A stretch of DNA of 64,000 nucleotides from Arthrobacter sp. GTDB lineage: Bacteria; Actinomycetota; Actinomycetes; Actinomycetales; Micrococcaceae. Position 1 is the stretch's first letter; each line of letters starts with the position of its first letter. The notes below the pieces were generated by a model. It saw only the letters and a program-made list of their open reading frames with translations, searched no databases and was not told the DNA's origin. The stretch is taken from NCBI GenBank assembly GCA_023264815.1, contig JAHFUZ010000002.1, forward strand, positions 124,001 through 188,000, given 5' to 3'. Position numbers and translations under genes: made by a program. Positions 46,001 through 54,069 of this stretch are shown piece after piece.

Positions 46001-48664
46001 GGCTCGATCCTTCCGGGCAGGCCCCTCCAGCAGCAGAGGCTTTGGTCCTTTCAGACGGCTGGCATGGCGGCCCTGGACGGGCGCGAGCCGTGGGTGCACC
46101 AGCTTCTTGTAGGCCCAATCCGCGGCCAGCACGGCGGGGACAGCCAGGGCCGCGACGGCAAATCCCCACGCCGGTGGCGGCAGCTGTCCCAGCACGGCAG
46201 AGACCGGGGAGACAAAAAGGAATATTGCCAGGGCGCCGAGCTCTGCCAGGACGGCCCAAAACAGCAGCCGGTTGCTGAACCAGCCCAGCTGCCACGGTGT
46301 CCTCGAGGCGCTGCGGCAGGCGAAGGCGTTGGCCGCCTGCCCCAGGACCACCGCGGTGAACGCGGCTCCGGAGGCCCCCATCAGCAGACCGGCATTGTGC
46401 GGCTCTCCACGCGACCAGCCGCCGTCGAACAACACCACGGAAAATGCCGTCATGGATACGAGGGCTTCCACGGGACCCAGGATGAGGAACGCCCGGAACA
46501 TCAGCGCACGGTCCATCAGGTGCCGCCGTTCCGGCGGCCGCCGCAGTACTCCCTTGCTGGGTGTTTCACCGCCCAGGGCGAGGGCCGGAAGCAGGTCGGT
46601 GCCAATGTCCAGCGCCAGGATCTGAAGCACGCCGAGGGCGAGGGGAAACTGGCCGCCGGACAGTGCCCAGATGACGAAGGGCGTCAGCTCGGCAACGTTG
46701 TCGGTCAGGTGGTAGGTCAGGAACCGGCGGATATTCGAATAGGTGGCCCGGCCCTGTTCGATGGCGCCGACTATCGTGGCGAAGTGGTCGTCCAGGAGGA
46801 CCAGGTCGGCTGCTTCGCGGGCCACGTCGGTTCCGCTGAGCCCCATGGCCACCCCGATGTCAGCTTCCTGCAGTGCGGGCCCGTCATTAACGCCGTCGCC
46901 CGTCATGGCCACAATGTGGCCGCGGCCCTGGAGGGCCCTGGCCACACGCAGTTTCTGTTCCGGGGATACCCTGCTCACCACCACACCGTCCCGGTCGAGC
47001 AGTGCGCCAAGGATTTGTTCATCGTCCGGAAGCTCTGCCCCTTCCAGGACCATTTCGGGGGAACCCATCAGCCCAATTTCCCGCGCAATTGCTGCAGCCG
47101 TTCCCGGATGGTCCCCGGTGATCATGCCGATCCTGATCCCCGCGGCGCGGGCGGTCCGGATCACCTCGCCGACGTCCGGCCGGGGCGGGTCATGAAGCGC
47201 AATGAGCCCCAGCAAGGTGAGCGCCGACTCGACGTCCGCCGGCGCGCGCTCCTGCCAGTCCTGCACGGGACCGGGCAGCTCCCGGGCGGCGACGGCCATG
47301 ACCCGCAGTCCCCGTGAGGCCATGGCGGCCACTTCGGCTGCCACATCATCGAGGGGTCCGCCGCAGAGCGGCAGGACGGATTCGGGGGCTCCCTTGACTA
47401 AAAGAGTGGAGCCCACCATCACCGATTCGCGGCGCCGCCTGGGATCGAAAGCGAACCTTCGCCCAGGCTCGGCGTCCGCCACGTCCGTGCCCGCGAGGCG
47501 GCGGGCCAGGACATCAATTGCCGCCTCCATCGGGTCTCCCTCAGCCTTCCACTCATCGCCGTGGAGCACAGCCCTGCCCTGGGACGCTGCCCGGGCCGCG
47601 AGCGCCACCCTGGTGGCCGCGGGCACCCCGGTTCCGTCGACGACGGCCCCTGGCTGGTACCCCTCGCCCGTGATCCTGACGCGGCCCTCGGGTGAGTAGA
47701 CTTCGACGGCGTTCATCCGGTTTTGGGTCAGGGTCCCGGTCTTGTCCGTGCAAATGAAAGTGGTGGACCCCAAGGTTTCCACGGCTTCCAGGTTCCGGAC
47801 CAGGGCGTTCCGTCCCGCCATCCGCTGCGCCCCCATGGCAAGCGACAGTGTGACAGTGGGCAGGAGGCCCTCCGGGATGAGGGCCACTGCGACGCCGATC
47901 GCGAACAGGAAGGCGTCCCGCCAGGAAATGCCCACCAGGAGGGACACGAGGAAGAAGACCCCCGCGACGGCCAGGGCCACCGCGGCGATGAGCCGGACGA
48001 TCCGGCGAAGCTCCCGCGCCAACGGAGTGGGCGGCGATACGGTGCCGCTGGTCAGTGCGGCAATCCCGGCCAGCCTGGTGTTTCCCCCCGTACTGGACAC
48101 CACGGCGTCTGCCTCGCCGTTGATGAGGAACGTCCCGCCCCAGGCGCTGTCCCCTGCCGCCTTGGCCACCGGTTCACTTTCGCCGGTCAGCATGGACTCG
48201 TCCACGGCACAGCCGGAGGCAATGGCAAGAACGACGTCGGCGGGCACGCGGTCGCCCGCTGCCAGCACTACCGCGTCCCCGGGTACCAGTTCACCGGTGT
48301 GCACCCGCTGCAGGCGTCCGTCGCGGCGGACGGAGACGTCCGCGGGCAGGAGGGCTCGAAGCTTCGCTGCCGCGTGCTGGGCACGCTCCTGTTGGATGTG
48401 GGCGAAAACAGCGTTGACCACCACCACCACGATGATGGCGACACCCAGTTCCGGCATCCCGGCCACAAACGCCAACGCGGCGGCGCACCAGAGCATCAGG
48501 GCAAAGAAGTGGGTTAGCTCGGCCAGCAGCTTGCGCCACTGCGGCACCGGCTTCGGTGCCGGAAGGACGTTTGGCCCGGCCTCCCTGAGCAGTACCGCCA
48601 CGCGTGCGGAACTCAAGCCTGTCGTGTCCAGCCCGAATCGGGGCGGACCGTCGCGCTGCGCCAC
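43598..48664 (-). CDS. Continuous frame: P-type ATPase (residues 1-888) read through into PEP synthase
   Basis: A single 1688-codon frame. Residues 1 to about 860 are a P2-type cation ATPase: VDESMLTGESEPV actuator loop, LIPEGLLPTVTLSLAMGA, phosphorylation site CTDKTGTLTQNR (Asp near 306), MTGDGVNDGPALQEADIG hinge, ten helices. It resembles CtpF/calcium-pump-like enzymes. After the last helix (FAVAALAVPAVLAADWAYKKLVHP) about 30 basic residues lead straight into Met1 of PpsA with no stop. GTG 48664 has GTGGAG five bases upstream and a DosR-like box 62 bp upstream. Either a real fusion or a lost stop codon; ppsA also has its own ribosome site. Confidence 0.8.
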   Translation of the reverse strand: MAQRDGPPRFGLDTTGLSSARVAVLLREAGPNVLPAPKPVPQWRKLLAELTHFFALMLWCAAALAFVAGMPELGVAIIVVVVVNAVFAHIQQERAQHAAAKLRALLPADVSVRRDGRLQRVHTGELVPGDAVVLAAGDRVPADVVLAIASGCAVDESMLTGESEPVAKAAGDSAWGGTFLINGEADAVVSSTGGNTRLAGIAALTSGTVSPPTPLARELRRIVRLIAAVALAVAGVFFLVSLLVGISWRDAFLFAIGVAVALIPEGLLPTVTLSLAMGAQRMAGRNALVRNLEAVETLGSTTFICTDKTGTLTQNRMNAVEVYSPEGRVRITGEGYQPGAVVDGTGVPAATRVALAARAASQGRAVLHGDEWKAEGDPMEAAIDVLARRLAGTDVADAEPGRRFAFDPRRRRESVMVGSTLLVKGAPESVLPLCGGPLDDVAAEVAAMASRGLRVMAVAARELPGPVQDWQERAPADVESALTLLGLIALHDPPRPDVGEVIRTARAAGIRIGMITGDHPGTAAAIAREIGLMGSPEMVLEGAELPDDEQILGALLDRDGVVVSRVSPEQKLRVARALQGRGHIVAMTGDGVNDGPALQEADIGVAMGLSGTDVAREAADLVLLDDHFATIVGAIEQGRATYSNIRRFLTYHLTDNVAELTPFVIWALSGGQFPLALGVLQILALDIGTDLLPALALGGETPSKGVLRRPPERRHLMDRALMFRAFLILGPVEALVSMTAFSVVLFDGGWSRGEPHNAGLLMGASGAAFTAVVLGQAANAFACRSASRTPWQLGWFSNRLLFWAVLAELGALAIFLFVSPVSAVLGQLPPPAWGFAVAALAVPAVLAADWAYKKLVHPRLAPVQGRHASRLKGPKPLLLEGPARKDRAMKSRTAVTGGHVVWFEDVGMDDVPDVGGKNASLGELTRSLRNAGVRVPEGFATTAAAYRAFIEANGIEPGIRALISEYRGGRASLRQTGEAIRELILEGQFPEGIAAVIKEHYRELSRRTGHARASVAVRSSATAEDLPDASFAGQQETFLNIAGERELMDACRRCYASLFTDRAISYREIKAFDHLQVALSIGVQAMVRSDLGASGVMFSIDTESGFPRSVLISAAWGLGETVVQGSINPDKYQVFKPFLANPALVPIIEKTLGAKERKMIYSRGGHARTRTVDTSDQERRSFVLTDAEIVTLARWAAAVEEHYQRPMDMEWAKDGSTGALFMVQARPETVQARRSGSVFSVYHLREAGPLLASGAAVGESIAHGVACVVRDARDIDDFQDGAILVTRMTDPDWVPIMQRAAGIVTDHGGPTSHAAIVSRELGVPAVVGTGNATTVLGHGEPLTLSCAGGEDGEVYAGTLAFDVEEVDLGALPATRTAVMVNIASPSAAFHWWRLPAAGVGLARMEFIISNLIRIHPMALVHPERVTDPGEAGHIRELTHGYADLQEYFVDVLATGIAKIAAPYHPNPVIVRLSDFKSNEYAHLIGGGPFETPEENPMLGFRGASRYYDGRYREGFALECRALKRVREVRGFDNVIVMVPFCRTPREADLVISVMAQNGLVRGAEGLQLYMMCEIPSNVILATEFARRFDGFSIGSNDLTQLVLGVDRDSEVLAGLFDERDEAVTTMIAQVIGKAHAAGLKIGICGQGPSNHADFAQFLVRQGIDSISLNPDTYLKTVPVIAAAEASGP
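46036..46052 (+). promoter_or_regulatory. DosR-like box within ATPase 3' end, upstream of ppsA
   Basis: GAGGCTTTGGTCCTTTC on the plus strand, 35 bp upstream of the ppsA ATG and inside the ATPase-ppsA linker codons. Orientation relative to the gene matches the hsp20/PNPOx copy read from the other side. Confidence 0.6.
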
Positions 48665-48726
48665 AGTGACTCCACAATCGCCGGTGCCTGGGTCGTTGAC
48701 AGGCTCCTCCCGGTGGGCTGCGGCGT

Positions 48727-48743
48727 CTAGGGCCTAAGGTCAC
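48727..48743 (-). promoter_or_regulatory. DosR-like box upstream of the ATPase-ppsA-pfkA unit
   Basis: Minus-strand GTGACCTTAGGCCCTAG, 62 bp upstream of GTG 48664. Confidence 0.75.
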
Positions 48744-48774
48744 GCCGGTTAACGTGTGTTGCTTGCTGGGTCCG

Positions 48775-48791
48775 GTGACCTTCGACCCTGT
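48775..48791 (+). promoter_or_regulatory. DosR-like box upstream of USP at 48850
   Basis: GTGACCTTCGACCCTGT, 58 bp upstream of ATG 48850. With the box at 48727 it forms a back-to-back pair in a 185-bp divergent promoter region. Confidence 0.7.
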
Positions 48792-48849
48792 TGGTGCCCA
48801 ACCTCCGGGCACATGCTGTGAGGAAGCACGCGCAGGCAAGGAGACAGTC

Positions 48850-49308
48850 ATGACCAGGGCCGCCGAAGAGAAGATCATTGTTGGCGTGGACGGTTCCGAC
48901 GCATCAGTCGAGGCCCTCCGGCTGGGGAACCGCCTGGCGGAGGGCCTCGGGGTCCGTCTGGAGGCCTGGGGGTGCTGGGAGTACCCGGCCGGCTACGAAG
49001 GCTACCTGGCGATGGGAGCTGAAGGTTTCGCCCGCGACGCCGAAGAGAACCTCGAGCGTGCGCTGACGGAAGCTTTCGGGCCGGAACGTCCCCGCCATGT
49101 CGCTGCCCGGCTGGTCCACGGCTCGCCACGGACCTCTCTGGTTGAGGGCAGCCGCCGCGCCGTCATGCTGGTGGTGGGAAGCCGCGGACATGGCGGTTTC
49201 GCCGGACTGCTGCTCGGATCAGTCAGTGCCGCCTGCGTGCACCACGCCCACTGCCCCGTCCTGGTGGTCCATGCGCCCGGTTCCCGCGGTGCGCGCGGGG
49301 AATCCTGA
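48850..49308 (+). CDS. Universal stress protein, single domain
   Basis: 152 residues: KIIVGVDGSDASVEALRLGNRLAEGLG, variable AWGCWEYPAGYEGYLAMGAEGF, and VVGSRGHGGFAGLLLGSVSAACVHHAHCPVLVVHAP with an intact ATP loop. Very similar in layout to the USP at 26061 (shared GY-x-AMG segment), suggesting duplication within the island. It is divergent from the ATPase-ppsA frame, each with its own DosR-like box. Confidence 0.92.
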   Translation: MTRAAEEKIIVGVDGSDASVEALRLGNRLAEGLGVRLEAWGCWEYPAGYEGYLAMGAEGFARDAEENLERALTEAFGPERPRHVAARLVHGSPRTSLVEGSRRAVMLVVGSRGHGGFAGLLLGSVSAACVHHAHCPVLVVHAPGSRGARGES

Positions 49309-49323
49309 GCCGTCCGGGCAACG

Positions 49324-52300
49324 TCAGCCCGACCCAAGCGCGAATTTCCGTGTTTCGCCGGCGCTCAGGAGCACCCGGGAAGAGCCCACCTGCAGGCTTA
49401 CCGGGGCAGCGTCGCCAGGGGCGGCCGCCACTGTCAGCATGCCGTGTTCGAGCCTGACGGCCAGCAGCTGGTCCCGGTAGCGGACCTGGAATGCCACCGT
49501 CCTGATCCCGCGGGGCATCTTCGGAGCGAAGAGGAGCGCGTCCCGGGTAAGGCGGAGGCCGGCAAAGCTCCGTTGCACCACGTCGATGGTGCCTGCCATG
49601 GCGCCGAGGTGGATTCCGGTCCTGGTGGTCCCGCCCTGGGTGTCGTCCAGGTCGGCACTGAGGGCCTCGCGGAAGGTGCTCCAGGCCCGCTCCGGATCCC
49701 TGGCCGCCAGGACTGATGCGTGGGCCACCCGGCTGAGCGTGGAGCCATGCGCTGTGCGGGCCAGGTAGTAGTCCACCGTTTCCTGGAGCTGCCGGCCGGA
49801 CACGTCATAGCCGAGTCCCGCCAGGAAACCCACCAGTTCCGTCTCGCCCAGGACGTAGAGGAGCATGAGGACGTCCGCTTGCTTGGCGAGCCGGTACCGG
49901 TTGGTGCTGTCTCCCTCGGCCTCGAGGATCAGGTCCAGGCGTTCGATGTTGGTGTAAGTGTTCCGGTAATGCTCCCAGTCCAGCTCGCGCAGCCCGCCGT
50001 AACCGGCGAACTGGCTGATGATGCCCGCATGGAAAGGTACGTACATGCGCCTGCTGACGCGCCGCCACGCGGCGAATTCCGACGGATCGACGGCCAGGCG
50101 TGCCTGAAGCTCCTCGAGGTCGTGGCCGTGGAGGAGTGTGGGGATCGCGCAGGCCTGGGCACAGACCCACGCTGCCATCACATTCGTATACGCGTTGTCG
50201 TCCAGCCCTGGTTCCGGGGCGTCCGGGTAGCCGGTGTGGTATTCATCCGGCCCCATGATTCCCCGCAGATGGAACCGGTCCGTGTCCCCGTCATACTCGG
50301 CCATCGAAGCTACGAGCCGTGCCACCTCCAGGATCAGTTCGGCGCCGCGGTGCAGGAGCCATTCCCTGTCCTGCGTGGCGAGGAAATACTGCCAGGCGTT
50401 GTACGCGACAGCCAGGCCTGCGTGCCGCTGAAGGTGCGAATAGTCCTGTACCCACCGGCCCGAGCGCCGGTTAAAGAGCCAGCGGGGCGTCTCCTCGCGT
50501 CCGTCGCTCCCGCTCTGCCACGGAAAGAGTGCTCCCCGGAATCCTGCAGCGGCCGCTGCTTCGCGGGCGGCCGGGAGCCTGCGCCACCGGTAGTTGATCA
50601 GCGAGCGCGCCACTGCAGGCATCCTGGACGTGAGGAGCGGCAGGACAAAGAGTTCGTCCCAGAAGATGTGGCCGCGGTAGCCCTCCCCGTGCAGTCCGCG
50701 TGCCGGGACCCCGGCGTCGAGTTCGGCGGTGTGCGGGCTGAGCGTCTGCAGCAGGTGGAACACATGGAGGTTCAGGATGAGTTGAACCTGCGGACTGCCG
50801 TCCACTTCAACGGCGAACCGTCCCAGCAGCCTGCCCCATGCTTTCTCATGCTCAGCGAGGAGGGCATCAAAGCCTGGAGTGGCAGTCCTGAGCGCGGACA
50901 GGGCAGCCACGGCGGGCGAGGAAACAGCCCGGTCACGGGAGGTGGCCACCGCCGCGGTCTTGGTGACGGCCACGGGCACGGTGTCGGAAAGCTCAAGGTT
51001 CCAGGACCGGTAAGAGACGGCGTCTTCCTCTCCTGGCTCGCCAGGGCCATCCTGCCCGGAGACGTGAGTACGCACTGCCGTGGCGATCCTGATGTGGCTC
51101 TGGCTTGTTTCGACTTCGATGACGGGAGTCCCGCCGTCGGGGCCTGCACCTCCCAACCGGACCAGGTGATGATGGGCCAGCAGGGCGTCTTCCGGCTGGT
51201 TCTCGTTGGTGACGCCTGTGTCCACTCCGCTGCGGATCTCGGCAGGCCCCGTCCATCCGAGGGCCGCGATATCCGTGCTGAGTGCCAGCAGGTGGGGTTG
51301 CCACATGGACGCGAACCGGCGCTGGCGCACCGCCAGCCGCCGCCCGTCAGGCGCTTCCAGGACTGCCTCCCGCTCAAGCGTCGCCCGGTGCATGTCCAGG
51401 ACGCGCCGTTCCCGGACAATCCTGAGTCCGCCCCGGGACCACCATTCCGCTCCATCGAGGCGGATGTCCAGCACCAGGGGGTTCGGCGCGTTGACCATGT
51501 GCTCGTCTTCAACGTCCTGGCCCTGCACTCTGCTGACCAGCCGGTTGTAGACCCCGGCCAGGTACGTACCGGGATAGTGGATGTGGTTGATCCGGCTCTC
51601 CGGGGCGGCGCCGCGGACGGCCAGGTACCCGTTGCCGAGGGTGGTCAGGGCCTCCCGGTGTCCCTCGTGGGCGGGATCGTAGCCCTCGTAGATGAGGCGC
51701 CACGGGTCGGTGAGGACGCGGCCCAGGTCCAGTTGGTCCGCATCGGTGAGAACGACGTCGGCGCCCGCCGCTTCAAGCCCGGCCCGCCTGTCCGCCCGGT
51801 CAATGCCCACTACAAGGCCGAAGCCGCCGCGCCGGGCCGCCTCCACACCGGCGGTGGCGTCTTCAATCACCACCGCCCGGGCGGGGGGAACCCCCAGTCG
51901 GTGCACCGTTTCCAGGAGCACCGCGGGGTCCGGCTTGCCGGGCAGTCCCAGCTCGCCGGCCGTGACTCCCTCCATCACCAGGTCGAACGTTCCCGAGAGC
52001 CCCGCGGCTGCGAGAACGGCAGCCGCGTTGCGGCTCGAGGTTGCCACGGCCACCGGGATCCGGGACGCACGCAGCCTGTCGATCAGTTCGAGGGTACCCG
52101 GAAAGGTCCGGACCCCATCGTGTGCCAGCCGATCCCTGAACAGCCGGTCCTTGCGCCTCGCCAGACCCTGCACAGTCCAGTCCCCGGCGGTGTCTGTCCC
52201 GGTGCCCTCGGGTACGGTGACGCCCCTGGACGCGAGGAAGGACCTCACACCGTCGTCACGCGGCCTCCCGTCCACGTAGGTGAGGTAATCGTCGGTGGTG

Positions 52301-52473
52301 AAAGAACCCCGGACGGCGGTGGCCGGAATTCGCGGGTCTGCCAAGACGTCGTCGAATAGTTCCTTCCAGGCGGCCTCATGCACCAATGCTGTATCCGTCA
52401 CCACGCCGTCGAGGTCGAAAATGACGGCATCGAAGGGTGAGAGGGCGGCGTTGGCGGTTGGCGAGTCAGCCAT
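49324..52473 (-). CDS. HAD phosphatase/phosphoglucomutase - GH65 phosphorylase fusion
   Basis: 1049 residues. Residues about 14-250 are a beta-phosphoglucomutase-like HAD domain (FDLDGVVTDT nucleophile loop, ATSSRN, LPGKPDPAVLL, VIEDATAGVEAA). Residues about 258-1045 are glycoside hydrolase family 65: TLGNGYLAVRGAAPE, GEGYRGHIFWDELFVLPLL, and the catalytic acid in MGPDEYHTGYPD near residue 743, then the AHGSTLS and GGTTRTGIHLGAMAGTIDVVQR segments. It probably phosphorolyses trehalose or maltose and converts the glucose phosphate released. Mycobacterial OtsB1 in the DosR regulon has a similar HAD-GH65 composition (recollection). The stop is 15 bp from the convergent USP. Confidence 0.9.
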   Translation of the reverse strand: MADSPTANAALSPFDAVIFDLDGVVTDTALVHEAAWKELFDDVLADPRIPATAVRGSFTTDDYLTYVDGRPRDDGVRSFLASRGVTVPEGTGTDTAGDWTVQGLARRKDRLFRDRLAHDGVRTFPGTLELIDRLRASRIPVAVATSSRNAAAVLAAAGLSGTFDLVMEGVTAGELGLPGKPDPAVLLETVHRLGVPPARAVVIEDATAGVEAARRGGFGLVVGIDRADRRAGLEAAGADVVLTDADQLDLGRVLTDPWRLIYEGYDPAHEGHREALTTLGNGYLAVRGAAPESRINHIHYPGTYLAGVYNRLVSRVQGQDVEDEHMVNAPNPLVLDIRLDGAEWWSRGGLRIVRERRVLDMHRATLEREAVLEAPDGRRLAVRQRRFASMWQPHLLALSTDIAALGWTGPAEIRSGVDTGVTNENQPEDALLAHHHLVRLGGAGPDGGTPVIEVETSQSHIRIATAVRTHVSGQDGPGEPGEEDAVSYRSWNLELSDTVPVAVTKTAAVATSRDRAVSSPAVAALSALRTATPGFDALLAEHEKAWGRLLGRFAVEVDGSPQVQLILNLHVFHLLQTLSPHTAELDAGVPARGLHGEGYRGHIFWDELFVLPLLTSRMPAVARSLINYRWRRLPAAREAAAAAGFRGALFPWQSGSDGREETPRWLFNRRSGRWVQDYSHLQRHAGLAVAYNAWQYFLATQDREWLLHRGAELILEVARLVASMAEYDGDTDRFHLRGIMGPDEYHTGYPDAPEPGLDDNAYTNVMAAWVCAQACAIPTLLHGHDLEELQARLAVDPSEFAAWRRVSRRMYVPFHAGIISQFAGYGGLRELDWEHYRNTYTNIERLDLILEAEGDSTNRYRLAKQADVLMLLYVLGETELVGFLAGLGYDVSGRQLQETVDYYLARTAHGSTLSRVAHASVLAARDPERAWSTFREALSADLDDTQGGTTRTGIHLGAMAGTIDVVQRSFAGLRLTRDALLFAPKMPRGIRTVAFQVRYRDQLLAVRLEHGMLTVAAAPGDAAPVSLQVGSSRVLLSAGETRKFALGSG

Positions 52474-52612
52474 GGTGATGCCGAAGATTCACTTTAGGGG
52501 ACCTTCCCGAAGGTGGGGTGGGCGTTGCGTCCCTGGCTCCGCCTCTCCGTGGTGAGCACACAGGCCGCCCTCACCCAGTGCCAACTTAAGCACCCGGGAC
52601 CCGGCTGGGTCA

Positions 52613-52629
52613 GAGGCTTTGGTCCCTGG
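52613..52629 (+). promoter_or_regulatory. DosR-like box 1 upstream of aminotransferase
   Basis: GAGGCTTTGGTCCCTGG, 166 bp upstream of ATG 52796, within the 322-bp divergent region between the GH65 fusion and the aminotransferase. Confidence 0.68.
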
Positions 52630-52658
52630 CCGCTGCCAAGGCGCCGTGCCAAGGGTGA

Positions 52659-52675
52659 GGGACTCTTGTCCCGGG
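52659..52675 (+). promoter_or_regulatory. DosR-like box 2 upstream of aminotransferase
   Basis: GGGACTCTTGTCCCGGG with palindromic GGGAC/GTCCC arms, 120 bp upstream of ATG 52796 and 46 bp after box 1 (about four helical turns). Confidence 0.72.
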
Positions 52676-52795
52676 TCCTTTACTTCCTGCCGCCGCCGAG
52701 TCGACAATGGCTGTTACGACAGCCACCGCTGGCCCGGCAGCGCACTGCCCGTCCGCCTGCCGCCCCACGCGGCCGCCCTACCCAGGAGCGCTGAC

Positions 52796-54022
52796 ATGAA
52801 CGAGCAGCCAGCCACATCCAACCTCCCCGGAGCCGTTTCCGGCAGGGCCGCCAGGTTGGCGTCCATCCCGTCGTTCCAACGGGTCAACAGCTACCTCCGG
52901 GACGCCGGCACACGCCGTAAAAGTCGGTCCGGCGGCAGTGATTTCACGTTTGGCAATCCCCACCAGATGCCGGCGGACCGCTATGTCCAGACGCTGCGGG
53001 ATGCCCTCACCCCGCAGAATGATCAGTGGTTCGCCTACCAGACCAACGGGGACGCCGCCCGCGAGGCTGCAGCCCAATCCCTGCAGCTGCTGCTCGATGT
53101 GCCGTTCCGTCCGGAGGACATCTACCTCACCACCGGAGGCTTTGCGGCCATCGCCCTGGCACTGAAGACCGTGGGCGATCCCGGCGACGAGATCATCTAT
53201 AGCCTGCCGCCCTGGTTCCTCTACGAACCGCTGATCCTCGAAGCCGGGCTTGTGCCGGTGAAGGTAAGGGTCCAGAAGGAAACATTCGACCTGGACCTGG
53301 ACGCGATCGCTGCGGCCATGACGGAGCGAACCAGGGCGGTGATCGTGAATTCGCCCAACAATCCCACGGGGCGGGTCTATCCACCCGACCTGCTGCGTCG
53401 ACTGGCGGAATTGGTGGAGACGGCCTCGTCGAAGCTTGGCCGGAGGATTTACCTCATCTCGGACGAGGCGTACAACCGGATCGTGTTCGATGGACTTCGG
53501 TTCCACAGCCCCGTGGAGTTCTATCCGCACACGCTGCTGGCGTATTCGTACGGCAAGACCCATCTCTCCCCGGGCCAGCGAGTGGGTTATCTGGCCCTCC
53601 CGCCCACCATGCCGGACCGGGACATGATGGAGCCTGCCATCACGGGGCTGCAGGTGGCCATGGGCTGGGTGTATCCGAACGCACTGCTGCAGTACGCGCT
53701 TCCCGAGCTGGAGAAATTCTCCATCGACGTCGGCCAGCTGCAGCGGCGGCGGGACCGACTGACCGATGAGCTCGGCAGCATGGGGTACCGGGTCCGGCGT
53801 CCGGAAGGGTCCTTCTACATGTATGTTCCGTCCCCGGTTCCTGACGATGTGGCGTTCACCGAGTCACTGGCCCGGCGGGATGTCTACGTGCTTCCGGGCG
53901 TGCTCTTCGAGACGCCGGGTTTCTTCCGGATCTCCCTGACCGCCAACGAGGACATGATCGAACGCAGCCTCCCGGCGTTCGAAGCAGCGATCGAGGAAAG
54001 CCGGCACGGACTGGCCACGTAG
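52796..54022 (+). CDS. PLP-dependent class I/II aminotransferase
   Basis: 408 residues, fold-type I. NSPNNPTGRVYP and ISDEAYNRIVFDG hold the cofactor ligands Asn and Asp/Tyr. The Schiff-base Lys is near 254 (AYSYGKTHLSPGQRVGYLAL). A C-terminal Arg segment reads GFFRISLTA. It probably uses aspartate, alanine or an aromatic amino acid; specificity cannot be fixed. AGGAG is 7 bases before ATG 52796. Two DosR-like boxes upstream suggest hypoxic induction, where transamination to alanine would be a sensible carbon sink (inference). Confidence 0.9.
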   Translation: MNEQPATSNLPGAVSGRAARLASIPSFQRVNSYLRDAGTRRKSRSGGSDFTFGNPHQMPADRYVQTLRDALTPQNDQWFAYQTNGDAAREAAAQSLQLLLDVPFRPEDIYLTTGGFAAIALALKTVGDPGDEIIYSLPPWFLYEPLILEAGLVPVKVRVQKETFDLDLDAIAAAMTERTRAVIVNSPNNPTGRVYPPDLLRRLAELVETASSKLGRRIYLISDEAYNRIVFDGLRFHSPVEFYPHTLLAYSYGKTHLSPGQRVGYLALPPTMPDRDMMEPAITGLQVAMGWVYPNALLQYALPELEKFSIDVGQLQRRRDRLTDELGSMGYRVRRPEGSFYMYVPSPVPDDVAFTESLARRDVYVLPGVLFETPGFFRISLTANEDMIERSLPAFEAAIEESRHGLAT

Positions 54023-54069
54023 GCACGCCGGGCGGAGACGTACGACCGCGGTGATGGGGATTGTCCGGA

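Noticed and set aside
49720-52359. 879-codon plus-strand open frame opposite the HAD-GH65 gene
   Set aside because: It is antisense to a clear enzyme with catalytic motifs. Long shadows are common in this high-GC sequence, and its product shows no domain.
52489-52512. GGGGACCTTCCC near the GH65 fusion start as a DosR-like box
   Set aside because: It lacks the normal spacing between the two half-sites and is too degenerate to list as a site.
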